A stretch of DNA of 64,000 bases from Papaver somniferum (GCF_003573695.1 NC_039362.1:116291120-116355119); one strand, 5' to 3'. Positions 1-11,046 are shown, counted from the stretch's first letter. Translations and numbers: made by a program. The notes: generated by a model from the sequence alone, not told the origin.

Positions 1-2803
1 ATTAATGCTCCTAGACAGCATGCCTGCTAGTATAGAGCCATCAATTAATTATTTCTAATCGTTAAATTCATTAACTGAATATCCAGAAATACTCTACGTT
101 CTTCATAATATTTCATCACTTCAATTCATGGTTCTTCCCAGCAGAATTCCATGGGTTAGTGATAAATATTCAACGTACGGGCATCTGAGACGCTATCGAG
201 TAAGCCCCGACCAAAATGGTGCAAGTGTATTCAGCAATAATGCACTAACGAGCACCTGAATGCACGAACGAGCATTCCAAAATACGAAGGAACGATGAAC
301 CTATGCAAAATAGGAAGGAAAATAATAATAATAAAATATTAGCTAAGGCGCTAGGGGACTTCCCATCGGCCGGCTAGTCATGCCGTGGCCAGTCCCGCGC
401 CTAATTCTTTATTTTTTATCATATTTTATTATTTTTCCTCGATCTCATGAAAATTCCTTCATTTTTGAACAAAACTCCTTCGTTTTAAGCAAACTCCTCA
501 GTTCATGGCTTCCTTCACACCAAGGAAATAATATAAAATTAGGAAAAGTGCCATGGGACCGGGTTTACTAGCTAGCCGGCCATACCCTAGCTCTAGCCGG
601 TCCCACACGTTAATTCCCTATTATTTCCTTCATCTTATGAAACTCCTTAATTTCATAATATTTCCTTCAAATCATGAAAATAATATAAAATTAGGAAAGG
701 TACATGGGACCGGGCCACTAGCCGGACGACCGTGCCCTAGCCATGGCCGGTCCCACACGCCCCTTATTTTATTATTATTATTATATTTGTTGTTTTCTTC
801 ATCTCAAGGAAACTCCTTCATTTCAAGGAAATTCCTTTATTTCAACAAACTTCTTAATTTCATGATATTTCCTTCAAATCATGAAAATAATATAAAATTA
901 GGAAAGGTTCATGGTAGGCCACTAGCCGGCCGACCGTTCCCTAGCCATGGTCGGTCCCACGTGCCCCTTATTTTATTATTATTATATTTGTTGTTTCCTT
1001 CATCTCATGGAAACTCCTTCATTTCAAGGAAATTCCTTTATTTCAACAAACTCGATTTAATGATATTTCCTTCAAATCATGTAAATAATATAAAATTAGG
1101 AAAAGTGCATGGGACCGGGCTTATTGGCCGTCCGGCCATGCCATGGCCATAGCCGGTCCCACACTTTATGATTTCTTATTTTATTATTATTATTTCCTTC
1201 ATCTTATGAAGTTCCTCACTTTGAGCAAAAAACCTTGATTTCTTCATATTTTCTCAAATGATTGCTCAAACGCGCATCAGAAAATATCAAAATTCTCAGT
1301 ACTGAGACGCGAACACTTTGGTGACATGAGCATATTACCTTGAACGACCAAGGTTGGCTTTTTAGCTTGCAAGAGGCTGGTCCCACACATTTTCATCATT
1401 TGACCTAATTTGTTCACGTTAGGTTCAAGCTCTTCCAGACAACTTGGAGTTTCATCAAATGATCGTCAATCGATCCCATGACCAACCAGGTCCGGTTCCA
1501 TGACTTCTTGGTCGGTCCCTCACCCCGTCATAATTAGGTTTTATCACCTAAGGCTCAGCCGAGCACTATTTTAATAAATGATTAAACCAGCATTTAATCA
1601 TCCTTTTACCAACTGGTCTTCAAGAGACTTTGGTATTTGCTCACTTGAGCATCTGGGTGCTACATAGTCGACCCATCATCCCATATAGTCGGTCCCTCCT
1701 TCACTCCGTGGTTGATTTTCAATAAATCATCAATTAATCATCAATTGATCAAAATTAGGGTTTCAAATCCAAGGTTCACAATTCCAGATTCAAACATGAC
1801 TTTACGTTGATCCCATGATCAACACTTGCCAGTATTTTAAATTAATATTTTTATTTGGTTCTGTTATCAATAATTCATAAAACGAGCAACATTTGCTCAG
1901 ATGAGCAATTTTGCTCAGACTAAGGAATATTGGTTCAACTATCAATATTCAAAAATTCATCAGATGAACAATATTTGTTCACCTTAACTATCAACATCGA
2001 CAATTGCACCTCTGTCTCAGCAGACACGTTCATGAGTCCTAGAACATTTGCAAATTATGTTCAACTCAGCAATACAGAGACTCATCGTCTCATCAAGTCA
2101 AGAACTGACTAACTAAAATCACGAGACATCAATCGTGTCACATGGGGGATATCAACTAGGGTTTTGGTTTGGCGGTCTACAGCACGTGTTCATACACGAT
2201 GAAAATGTGAGAAAGTCGTGCAAGCAGTTGGATGAGTTAGCAAAGTAGTGGGTGGAAAATAAACCAAGCCTCCGCACGATGAGTAACTGGTTTTAACACG
2301 ATATCCACTTTCCCACTCTTTGACTCCAGCAACTGTCACACTTCATGGGATCAAGGTGTTTACAATTCTTGCAATATAATCAAGTCTTTGAATCATGATT
2401 GAAAAGACAGACAACCTTTCGTAAAAACAGACAACAAGAGAACACGAACTCATTGTCTGAACTTTTTACTCTCAACAGGGAAAATTCAATCAATTAGAAC
2501 TTATCTTATTTCTTCACGCAGAATACACAACATACCTACAATTTCGATCACCATTGATCTCACACATCTCTCAGCTTCCATCCTACAGATCGACCCATCC
2601 TCTCTTGTGACCGAATTGATTCTGTAACGACCATTGTCTTGGTTTAGGCCGGAGTCCTACATATTGATCTCTCGAATTCAAAGCACTTCCTCTTGCAGTG
2701 CATCTGTGTGAGGTTAGACAGTTTGCTCGGTTCAAGGAGTTTCCTCCGCATGGTCGTCTCCTCAATTCCTTAAAAACCAGCAACTCGTTTTGTCCCATCT
2801 ACA
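1..2803 (+). mobile_element. Element A (Tat-like Ty3/gypsy), 5' LTR, left end outside window
   Basis: This stretch matches 19731-23084 almost base for base apart from a MITE in the second copy, so the two are the LTRs of one element. It ends with CCATCTACA, directly followed by a primer-binding-site-like sequence at 2806. The left end lies before the window. No believable gene lies inside; small open frames here are repeats. It contains a repeat array near 520-1190 and short palindromes near 1884-1981. Confidence 0.85.
520..1190 (+). repeat. Imperfect tandem repeat array in the LTR of element A
   Basis: About four to five units of roughly 160-215 bp. Each unit has an AT-rich half (ATAATATAAAATTAGGAAA, then CTCCTTCATTTCAAGGAAA) and a GC-rich core around CTAGCCATGGCCGGTCCCA with GCCGGCC palindromes. 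The same array is in the 3' LTR at about 20246-21450, where one unit holds the MITE. Open frames across it are a by-product of the repeat. Confidence 0.8.
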
Positions 2804-2805
2804 GA

Positions 2806-2824
2806 TTGGCGACCACAGTGGGAG
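2806..2824 (+). other. Primer binding site of element A
   Basis: Two bases after the LTR end is TTGGCGACCACAGTGGGAG. It resembles the TTGGCGCCCACCGTGGGG type of primer site common in Tat-lineage plant gypsy elements. The exact primer tRNA was not determined. Confidence 0.65.
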
Positions 2825-2860
2825 ATAATTCTCTCGGTTGCAATCCCAATTTTCACAAAG

Positions 2861-4380
2861 ATGGCTGGTCTTAGGTATGGATTAGCTACGAATGCGAACG
2901 GCGCTAGCACTAGAAACAATAACAATGATAGTATTCCATAAACCATTCCTGCTTCCAACGATGGTGGTGGTACTACTCCTCCTCAAACCAACACTGAAAA
3001 TCATCTTCTCTTCGGCCGGCATCCTGAGGAAGTCAGAGAAAATCCACCTACCATAGGTGATCTCATGAAGGTGCAAGAGACTCTTTCCAAGAATCAGATT
3101 GACATGGCTGCCACTCAGAAGGAGTTATGCAATTATCTCAAGACTCTTACAGACAAGATGTCGGAGAAAACTCAGGAGAAAAGAAAAGCTAAAGAAACAT
3201 CTTCAGACGCTAATCCTGAAGTCACTCCAATCCATGTAGTAGACGATGAAGGAGTTCATAAGGCCACGGATAGCCTACCAGGAAAAGAACCGTCCGGTTT
3301 CATCACTCGTGAAGACGTGGAGCGTCTCTTGGAGGATCGTGGAAAAGACAAGACGTCCTCTGTCCACCGCCACCAACCTCCATACCCTGCTGCTACACAA
3401 AGGATTCCTCTGCAAAAAGGTTATACCTCTCCAACATTCACCCTTTATGATGGAAAAGGCAATGCTCGAGAACACGTTTTTCGATTTCTAAAGGCATTGG
3501 GCGAACATGAGCACAACCATGTCGTCCGTCTGAAGAAATTTTCAAAATGTTTGAAAGGCAGAGTGTATACCTGGTACAACAACATCGCACCAGGAAGTAT
3601 CACTAGTTGGGGAGAAATGATTAATAGAAAATATTTCTTCGTTTCAGAGCAAATCACCCTCTCTGATCTTGGAAGGATGTGTCAAAGGAGCAATGAACAT
3701 CCTAATGATTATGTGAAAAGGTTCAGAGTTCAAGCCTTGGACTGTCATGATCCAAATGTCACAGAACAACAACTCGTAGATTTGTGCATTAATGGAATGA
3801 TCCCGGTCTACAGAGCTTTACTGGAAAATATCTGGTTCCAGACCTTTTCGGAACTTCATGAAGCGGCTAAGAGATCAACAACTATCGCACCTGCTTTACT
3901 GGAGAGGGCGAAAGCTACAAAGGCCGAAGAACCACGAGAAACTCGAAGTGGCAGACGTCTGATCAACAAATAGTACAATCTCCAACCTTCCAAAAACGTT
4001 GTTGCAGAAGGGAGAAAACTAAAAGCTGAGCCACAACGCAAACATACTTCTCCAGTCCCTTCGAAAGCACAAAGGAAGGATAATACACGAGCTCCTACCG
4101 AACACACCGGAACCGATGAAGAAGCACCTGATTTCCCCTTTCCCATTGAATAAGTGATTGAACTACTAGATGTCTGGGTTCAAGACGGTGCAATCAAGTT
4201 GTCGTATGTCAAGAAAGAACCAACTGAAGAGGCCATGGAAAATGCTCGTTAATGTCGCTTTCACATGTTCGTCAATCATCCCACAAGTGACTGCAGAACT
4301 CTGAAGCGCATATTCAAAGAAAAGGTCGAATCAAGAGAGCTTAACTTGGGGACTGAAGGGGTACACAGATAACCTCTCTC
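2861..4380 (+). pseudogene. Element A gag, broken by stop codons
   Basis: Encodes the decayed structural capsid polyprotein of element A. A good ATG at 2861 lies 37 bp after the primer site. The frame has a TAA at 2939 and then runs open to a TAG at 3971-3973. The centre matches the plant retrotransposon gag domain: YDGKGNAREHVFRF, then YTWYNNIAPGSITSWGEM, then RSNEHPNDYVKRFRVQALDC, the usual order in this gag family. Beyond the TAG the same frame stays recognisable with further stops and shows a CRFHMFVNHPTSDC stretch, the Cys/His-type part that follows this gag. A lineage close to Tat is inferred from gag and primer-site similarity. It cannot make an intact protein. Confidence 0.8.
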
Positions 4381-4453
4381 GATCAGAACCTTCACTCTCT
4401 CTGAACCACCCGTCAAGGAAGCAGTTCAATCTTTAATCGAGCATGTCTGTGAA

Positions 4454-5130
4454 TTGCTATACTTATCAAAGGCTCAAAGGAAAGACATGTTTGATGCATT
4501 GAATCACATCATGTCAGGGAAACGCTTACTGATTCAGGAGACACTCCCTGAGCCTTCAGCAACAGAAAAAGAAATGTACGACGACTGGGGACTTCTCACC
4601 ACAGTCCATCTCAAAGGAAATGAGTTCAAGCGAGCATTGATCGATGTTGGCACTGTTGTCAATGTTATCCCTCTGAAAACTCTCAGAGCTGCTGGTATCA
4701 CACGACAAGTCTCATTCATGCTCCAGTCTCAATCATGGATCATGAAGGAATACTTAGGGATGCTTATGGCTATATTACTCTCAAGATGAAGGTAAACTCA
4801 GCCTGGACAGAAACCAAATTCTACATAATCCGAGGAGATCCAGGATATGATATGATCCTTGGACGTACGTGGATTCATGCTAGAAAGGTAAATCCAACAC
4901 CTTCGGTTGCATATTTCTCTGTTGAAGAAAGCTCTGATTCGGAAGAAATAGAGGATACCCCACCATTTGAGTATCTGAAAGAAGTCAAAACCCTGATGGA
5001 GCTGACACAAAAGCTGGAAGAAAATGCAAATGCATTCATCAAAAGGTTTCACACTCAGGAAAGTCTTATTCCTTCTCATTTGCCCATATTATCGGTTTTC
5101 AAACATGCTGATTTGGTTCGAGGGCTTTAA
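4454..5130 (+). pseudogene. Element A retropepsin-like protease, frameshifted
   Basis: Two overlapping frames (4454-4789 and 4735-5130) together give an aspartic protease of the gypsy type. The first carries KRALIDVGTVVNVIP, where family members have D-(S/T/G)-G, so the active-site loop is altered to DVG. The second carries the flap-distal block DPGYDMILGRTWIHA, matching the usual ILGRPWLH. A frameshift lies between about 4720 and 4740. The region normally leads into reverse transcriptase, but the frame stops at 5130 and no RT follows. Confidence 0.75.
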
Positions 5131-5202
5131 TCCACCAACAACTTAGCAATTGCAAAATGCTATGAATAGATAACCTCACCTCAGCAATATTTCACCAAGT
5201 GG

Positions 5203-5607
5203 TTGGACGCAGAACCTCTCCGAGTCGAGCATTTCATTGATACTATTGTTGCTGAAATAATGGCTGAATTCAACAAGCAGTATCCCAAATATTCTCCTTT
5301 GCGCGAATGTCCATATGTATCTCAAGATTGGAAGGCTTCATCAACGTGGAATCCCGCTGCACGAGGAATTCCGAACCAACAGAAGATATTCAGGGAGCGG
5401 ACGATCAAGTTTAACAAATTCCATGAAGGAGACTTAGTTCTCAAAGCAACTAAACACAATCTTCATTCTACGTAGAATTCCAACTGGGTAGGTCCTTTCA
5501 TCATTTCTAAGTCTGTTGCTGGTGGATACTACAAATTAATCAACGTGGAAGGCAAGGCGAATGTGGCGGTAATACACGAAACTTGGCTCAAAGCATTTGA
5601 CGCCTAA
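5203..5607 (+). pseudogene. Element A integrase C-terminal tail, remnant of pol
   Basis: The frame is open to a TAG at 5473-5475 and continues in the same frame to TAA at 5605-5607. The second half reads FHEGDLVLKA, then NWVGPFIISKS, GGYYKL and a final TWLKAFDA. This order is the standard end of plant gypsy integrase (EGDLVL, NWEGPY, GGYYKL, WLKKFYA). Protease ends only about 70 bp upstream, so the RT, RNase H and integrase core, normally more than 2.5 kb, are absent. Residues before about 5380 were not recognised. Confidence 0.75.
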
Positions 5608-5896
5608 GATATTTGATCTTTTGAAGTATTGGTGTTCAAAGCATGAACGCCCAAAATATTTGGATTTTTCCTTAGGATTTTCTTTCACTGTATTTCAATT
5701 TCCTCCAAAATGTTTGCAATACTTGCATTCAGTAATTTGAATTCAGCAATTTATCAAAATTCAGTTTACTTAAAGAAAATCTCTAAATCCAAAGAAAATC
5801 CTCAATCATCTACTTATCCAAAACCAATCAAAGCCAAGAAATCAAAACCTCACATCTCTCATAAGTTCAGAAGTTCAAGATATTATGGAAAGGAAA
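5608..5896. other. Gap between pol tail and end of the antisense gene
   Basis: AT-rich, with no conserved coding signal. It probably holds the 3' untranslated end of the antisense PMD gene, which stops at 5897 on the minus strand. Confidence 0.4.
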
Positions 5897-6643
5897 TCAA
5901 AGGAAATCAGCAAAGAAATATTTTTGCTCCTCTGCATCCTTCAAGACTTGTAAGGCCGCATTCTCCATGTTCAGCTCTTCAGTCAACCTAGCAATTTTGT
6001 ATTCCTTCTCCATCACAATATCATTGGGCAAGGGTATGTTATTTTCACATAAGTCCTTAATGGCATTTATCTTCTTACGAAGCCATTTCACGTTGAAGCC
6101 AAGTCTCTCAGAATTCTCCAAGTTAAACTCCCAATCAAAGAGTGCATCGGGAGTAACAATATTTCTGGCCCTAGCGCATATATCACTTACAACACGCAAG
6201 ATAACACTTACTTGCATTGTTAGAAAATACGCACACTTAGGGTCTCTGGTAACGATGATGTGACCAAATTTCCTCCATATCTTCTTGTACAAGCCTGCAT
6301 ATCCAATAGGAACGCTGAATCCACCAACTAGTTCATGGTATGGGAGTGATGCATCAAATGGAGGATCAAAAGCAACTCCTGCACTCGGGTATTCATGCAC
6401 CACTATACGATTCTCAGTTATTGGATCAATTTCTACAGTCATGGCAACATTCTCTTCTGCTCTTGGTTCAGTTTCTTCCGTCACTGAAGCAACAACAATT
6501 GAAGTCTCGGTCTCCTTAACAGATTCAATAACAACCCTCTCATGGCCTTGAAGTGCAGAGATGGTTGTCTCTTCATCAATAACCCATGGGCTGCTCGAGT
6601 TATCATTATTGGTTTCATTGTTCACAACTTCGGTATTTAGCAC
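5897..6643 (-). CDS. Antisense PMD gene of element A, predicted last exon (exon 6)
   Basis: Open minus-strand exon of 248 codons ending in a stop at 5897. It is preceded by a splice acceptor, TTCGTATTAG then GTG, so the apparent start at 6643 is a splice junction and not a start codon. The N-terminal half is acidic. The C-terminal half (YAGLYKKIWRKFGHI, then LGFNVKWLRKKINAIKDL) resembles the region after the PMD in plant PMD/MAIN-like and retrotransposon-captured proteins, where a YGHI-type block and a late GFNVxWLR helix are usual. The end is charged and may be coiled coil. The exon is intact with no internal stop. Confidence 0.65.
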   Translation of the reverse strand: MLNTEVVNNETNNDNSSSPWVIDEETTISALQGHERVVIESVKETETSIVVASVTEETEPRAEENVAMTVEIDPITENRIVVHEYPSAGVAFDPPFDASLPYHELVGGFSVPIGYAGLYKKIWRKFGHIIVTRDPKCAYFLTMQVSVILRVVSDICARARNIVTPDALFDWEFNLENSERLGFNVKWLRKKINAIKDLCENNIPLPNDIVMEKEYKIARLTEELNMENAALQVLKDAEEQKYFFADFL

Positions 6644-7298
6644 CTAATACGAAGATTACATGAGATTAGAGCAATCTAAACATGGAAACCAAAGAGAATA
6701 ATAAACTCCAGAATTTAAGTGGTCTAACATCATCAAATTTCATCATTATGCATTCAAGACATGAACAAATAGCGTGAAAGTCATAAAAACAAGTTTTACA
6801 ACAAGCTCATCTGAAGAGATTTTACACTGCCCTGCATAAGACGACGAACTGGGAGTAATTGGTGAAGAATCTAAGGTTTAGTTATATACCATTATCTTTG
6901 TATGGATGTTATATAAAACATATCAAAATGTTATAGGAATTGGATAAACGATCAAGGAGATGTGGCCAAAACATTGGACTACATGACAACTGAAAAATTT
7001 CTGAAATTCTCCTGGAAGTTTACTGTTTCGCTAATTTCGACCCCTAAACATGCTCAAAACTTAAGAAGCTTCTTTGGAAAAGCTTGGAAATTTTCTGAGA
7101 ATGAAGATACATGGGTAGATCGTGAAAATCCGACATCAGATGAAGATTTTACGGTGTTTTTGTTAAAAGACTGAATCCTGAATTTTCTGGTGACGTATTT
7201 CGGCAATATTTCTCATGAATTCATATGGATTATCATTCATTCATCCACAAATCAGCGATATTATACTTCTATGAATGCAATATAAGAGGGACACTTAC
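6644..7298 (-). other. Predicted intron 5 of the antisense PMD gene
   Basis: Donor CAA|GTAAGTG at 7299/7298 and acceptor TATTAG| at 6644, both on the minus strand. 655 bp, AT-rich. The reading phase is 0 on both sides. The plus-strand open frames in this interval have no recognisable features. Confidence 0.6.
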
Positions 7299-7461
7299 TT
7301 GGGTGGTCTCTGAAGCATTCAAAGAGCTAGAATTGCATATATCATTGCTAAGAACGTCAGTTCTTTCATTCGGTCTTGAGTTCTGGAAATCTTCTTCGTT
7401 ACGATCCTCCGAAGATGAACGAGCATCACCAGCACTCTCCGCTTCCATGACAAACATCCTC
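7299..7461 (-). CDS. Antisense PMD gene, predicted exon 5
   Basis: A 163-bp minus-strand exon between acceptor GTATCCAG| and donor |GTAAGTG. It encodes an acidic, Ser/Glu-rich linker beginning MFVMEAESAGDARSSSED. Its open frame joins exon 6 in phase 0 but is one base out of phase with exon 4, so there is either a small indel or a splice site I placed wrongly. Confidence 0.5.
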
Positions 7462-7532
7462 CTGGATACATTCACATCAATTAGAATTTTCTTCACAAGA
7501 TGTTATAACCGGATGTGCGGAGAGATACTTAC

Positions 7533-7616
7533 GTCAATTTCTTCAGCACTCGATTCAGAAATAGCTTGCCCAGCACCAGCGAACTGAAGACCGTCAATAC
7601 TTGATGGAGCGAATTT
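7533..7616 (-). CDS. Antisense PMD gene, predicted exon 4
   Basis: An 84-bp (28-codon) exon with acceptor CGTTGCAG| and donor GAC|GTAAGTATC on the minus strand. It stays open in phase with exon 3 (ATT| then AAATTC). The protein segment is a small linker, KFAPSSIDGLQF and onward, with no known motif. Confidence 0.55.
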
Positions 7617-7746
7617 CTGCAACGGAATAACAAATATTGGTTTTATGATCCTAACTACACGGATAAGAATAAGTCATGGCAAAATAAATATAAACAACTC
7701 ACCAAGGAAACCACTGGGGACTTTATGGTGTTAGGAAACATCTTAC

Positions 7747-7830
7747 AATTCTTGCTCCTTCTCCACCGTGAATAATTGTTTCTGATTCTGAGAAGTTTAC
7801 TTCAATTCGAAGTCTCACGATACGACCGTC
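7747..7830 (-). CDS. Antisense PMD gene, predicted exon 3
   Basis: An 84-bp exon with acceptor TTTTTGCAG| (intron end 7831) and donor ATT|GTAAGA at 7747/7746. It joins the end of exon 2 (TGT TCA CAA|) and exon 4 in phase 0. It encodes a mixed-charge segment beginning DGRIVRLRIEVNF. Confidence 0.55.
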
Positions 7831-7905
7831 CTGCAAAAAGAAATTAATGTGATAATCAAAAGACAATTATCTTAGTTTTATGAAGATTACGCAAAAGATA
7901 CATAC

Positions 7906-8210
7906 TTGTGAACACCCTGGAGATGTCTTTCGCTTATCACCACCAGAGATATGTTTCAATCTTGGTCGAGAAGAAATCATCTCAGCAGAAGGAGGTTCTT
8001 TCACTAAAGGTTGATCAACCATCACAAAATCACGTAAACGCTCAAGTTGTTGATCCCATAAGTCTATGTAACCTGGAGTTACATATGTAATTCGTTCAGA
8101 ACAAGGGAACCAGTAAGTGCTTCCTTCCACACGTGTGCGGTCTAAACGGGTCTTAAGCTGTTCAACCGATGATTTCTTCTTTCGAAAAGTCGGAACACAC
8201 TGATCCATAC
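7906..8210 (-). pseudogene. Antisense PMD gene, 3' part of main exon 2, cut off by element B
   Basis: A minus-strand coding piece that begins at the target duplication of element B (CATAC, 8206-8210) and ends at a splice donor, CAA|GTATGT, at 7906. The first residues MDQCVPTF continue ARQMG from the other side of B (about 16656-16675), giving the A-R-Q-x-G-x-D-Q-x-V-P block typical of the C-terminal part of the PMD. A 75-bp intron (7831-7905) follows. The gene is physically interrupted here by 8.4 kb. Confidence 0.7.
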
Positions 8211-10671
8211 TGTTAGAGCATTGCTAGGTCGAACTCGCATGCGTTGATATCTCAAGCATGTTTGTCAAGTTTAGTTGTCAAAACTATATGTCTTGATTTC
8301 TAGACTACTTATAGCTAAGTCTCGGTTTGGGACAATTTAGTGTAGTTGAGCTCCAGACTCCATGGAGATTATCTTACGAAGATGAATAACTACTCAAGGA
8401 ACCAGTGGAACTTCATCCGACTAAAAGGTATGTGGAGACTTGAAATTATCTATCACTCAAAAGTCTATCTACTCTATCTCCTACTTTTGAGACAAAGTCG
8501 TATAAGTATGATAGTTTTCATACATACACATTTGCTATTTCGAGCCAAGTTTACTCTCCTATCTTTTTCTCGAAATATGCGTTGGTAAGCTTTCGCTTTA
8601 ACCACTTTTCATCTTAACCTGTGACGAAAGTCATAATGACGTTTCAATCTTGAAAATAGCTTTGATGACGATAGTTGTGAATAACGACTGTTATAACATT
8701 ATAAAAGAATGTTTCAATGATTTAAATGTAGAGTTGATATTATGTAACCAACTATGGATATAAGCATATATAGTGTGTTCACACATTAGTGTATAAATCC
8801 ATGTTCCGGAAACCAAGTGAGTGCATATGTGTGCATACGGTATTGGTGAAGGAGACAAGTTGAGTACGCGTACCTGCGGAAGTTTTCGAACCGGAAATTT
8901 CTGCTCAGTTTGTAAGTTTGCAAACTGTTAAACCAGTCACCTTAGGTACGCATACCCGTACGCGTATCCACGGAAGTTTTCGAATCGAAAATTTCTGCTG
9001 AGTTTGTAAACTCAAATCCGGTAGCTATGGTACACGTACCCGTACACGTATCCAAGCTGGTTATATTTCTCAAATCGATAATTTCATGAACTTAAACAAT
9101 AAATCAATAAGGAATGCAATCTTTGCAAACCGTGGCTATATTGTTCATGAATTGATTCAATTGAATCAAACCGATTTTGTTTCAATTGTGTCTATGAATA
9201 AAGACCTAAGAAATTGAACAACTCTTCAACTAGTTCTTATGAGTCATTTGAACTAGTTGTGAAGAAGATGAATGCGGTTAATATGAAAGTGCTCATATGG
9301 CTAACCATTGGTTAACTATTTGTGAACCAACTAAGTGTACACGTTTAGGTACGGTTACTCAAACCTAAATGAAATACATTTCATTTGTGTGTGACAAACT
9401 AAGTTTCGATCTAACGGTTGAAAGATATTAGCTTGGTTAAATCAGGTTTTTCATCTAACGGTGAATATTGAATACTTTGTTACCAAGGTAACTTGGATTG
9501 CAAACCCTGATTTGAAAACTATATAAAGGAGACATCTAGAAACTAGAAAAACTAATCCCCACACCTCCTGTGTGATACTAGTTGGTTTTTCTAGAGTCGA
9601 TTCTCCTTTAACCTTAGGTTTCTTCTCGAGACCCTGTAGGTTAACGACTGAAAGACTTCATTAGGATTGTGAAGCCAGACAAAACTACTCCTCTTATAAT
9701 TGAGCGTTCTGATCTTGCCATTTTCTATCGTACGAGTTCAATTGAATAATTGGCTTGAGATTATATCTCCGATAGGGCAAGATAAAAAGAAATCACAAAC
9801 ATCTTCGTCTCATCGTTTGTGATTCCGCAATATCTAGTTTTGCTACCATACGATTTAGATTATTGTGAGGTGATTGATAATTCTAGGTTGTTCTTCGGGA
9901 ATATAAGTCCGGGTTATCAATTAGTTCCTGTTCACCTTGATTTTATCATAAGACGGAACAAAACTCATAGCTTTATCTGTGGGAGACAGATTTATCTATT
10001 ATCGTAGACTTTTCTGTGTGATACAGATTTGTTTATTAAAGTCTTCGACTTTGGGTCGTAGCAACTCTTGGTTGTGGGTGAGATCAGCTAAGGGAATCAA
10101 GTGCATAGTATCCTGTTGGGATCAGAGACGTAAGGAGCGCAACTGTACCTTGAATCAGTGTGATATTGATTAGGGTTCAACTACAGTCCAGACCGAAGTT
10201 AGTTTGTAGTAGGCTAGTGTCTGTAGCGGCTTAATACAGTGTGGTGTTCAATCTGGACTAGGTCCTAGGGTTTTTCTGCATTTGCGGTTTCCTCGTTAAC
10301 AAAATTTCTGGTGTCTGTGTTATTTCTATTCCGCATTATATTTTGTTATATAATTGAAATATCACAGGTTGTGCGTTAAGATCAATCAATTAGAATATCC
10401 AACCTTTGGTTGTTGATTTAAATTGATTGACACTTGGATATTGGTCTTTGGTACCATCCAAGCTATCTCTCTAGTATTTGATAAAGACTCGCAGATTTCC
10501 ATTTGCTTGAGTATAGATCAAATCAAGAGATTGAGATATTAACTATTTGATATACTTTTATCTAGATTGAGTCTGACTGTCTAGTTGATTCTCTAGAAAG
10601 TATATTGGAGTTAGTCCATACAGATTGCTAATCAAAATATTGGGTGAGGTTGTTAGACCCCCGCTTTTTCA
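8211..10671 (+). repeat. Element B 5' LTR
   Basis: 2461 bp. TATA box CTATATAAAG at 9520-9529. Three palindromic GTACGC/GTACCC boxes lie upstream at about 8861, 8945 and 9030. Open frames inside (for example near 9819-10173) recur in all related LTRs at the same place and are not genes. Confidence 0.9.
9520..9529 (+). promoter_or_regulatory. TATA box of element B 5' LTR
   Basis: CTATATAAAG follows the conserved CCCTGATTTGAAAA. The same box is at 15496-15505 in B's 3' LTR and at 59298-59307 in element D. The transcript is expected to begin about 30 bp downstream. Confidence 0.65.
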
Positions 10672-10672
10672 A

Positions 10673-10690
10673 TTGGTATCAGAGCAGGCA
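10673..10690 (+). other. Primer binding site of element B
   Basis: TTGGTATCAGAGCAGG starts right after the LTR end, complementary to initiator Met tRNA as in most copia elements. Confidence 0.85.
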
Positions 10691-10737
10691 AACACGTTCA
10701 AGACCTCAAAAGTCTGTGTTTGTAGCGATATGACTCT

Positions 10738-11046
10738 ATGGACAGTAGTGATATCTTTTTCTTCGCAAAACCAGATCAGGATCCTCTTGATGATGATAAG
10801 AGTTCTGAGACCTCCGAAAAATCTATCATATCTTCCCCTCTGTCAGAAACCGATGTCAACTGGGAAAATCGCCTAGATGAACAATTGGATGAACTTTCAG
10901 ATGAAAGTGACTCAGACGAGGGACAAAGTATTGATGAAGATGTCTCACAGTATATTATACTCTTTGACGATATCATAGAAAAAAGGGATCAACTGCCTAC
11001 TTGGAAAAATATCAGTTTCCTCTCTGTCGTGAAAACAGGAAACTAA
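10738..11046 (+). CDS. Element B ORF1a, acidic gag-related protein
   Basis: A 102-codon frame starting at an ATG 50 bp after the primer site. It is very acidic (many Asp, Glu and Ser), with DESDSDEGQ around residues 56-64. No UBN2-type gag fold is visible, unlike the gag of element C at the same place. It is probably the remains of the gag N-terminus replaced or truncated in this family. Function unknown. About 220 bp of broken coding-like sequence follow before ORF1b. Confidence 0.5.
   Translation: MDSSDIFFFAKPDQDPLDDDKSSETSEKSIISSPLSETDVNWENRLDEQLDELSDESDSDEGQSIDEDVSQYIILFDDIIEKRDQLPTWKNISFLSVVKTGN

Noticed and set aside
553..1152. 199-codon open frame in the LTR of element A
   Set aside because: It is made only of the LTR repeat units (repeated LLNFMIFPSNHENNIKLGK-type peptides) and has no domain; repeat-generated open frame.
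6962..7587. Plus-strand frames in element A near 7 kb
   Set aside because: They overlap predicted exons and introns of the antisense gene, have no domain and no conserved start.
8858..9052. CRISPR-like or satellite array
   Set aside because: Only three boxes with long shared flanks, located in the LTR; fits promoter palindromes, not a spacer array.
9819..10173. Short open frames in B's LTR (also at 15796-16150)
   Set aside because: They occur at the same LTR position in both copies, but the related LTRs of C and D do not keep the frame.
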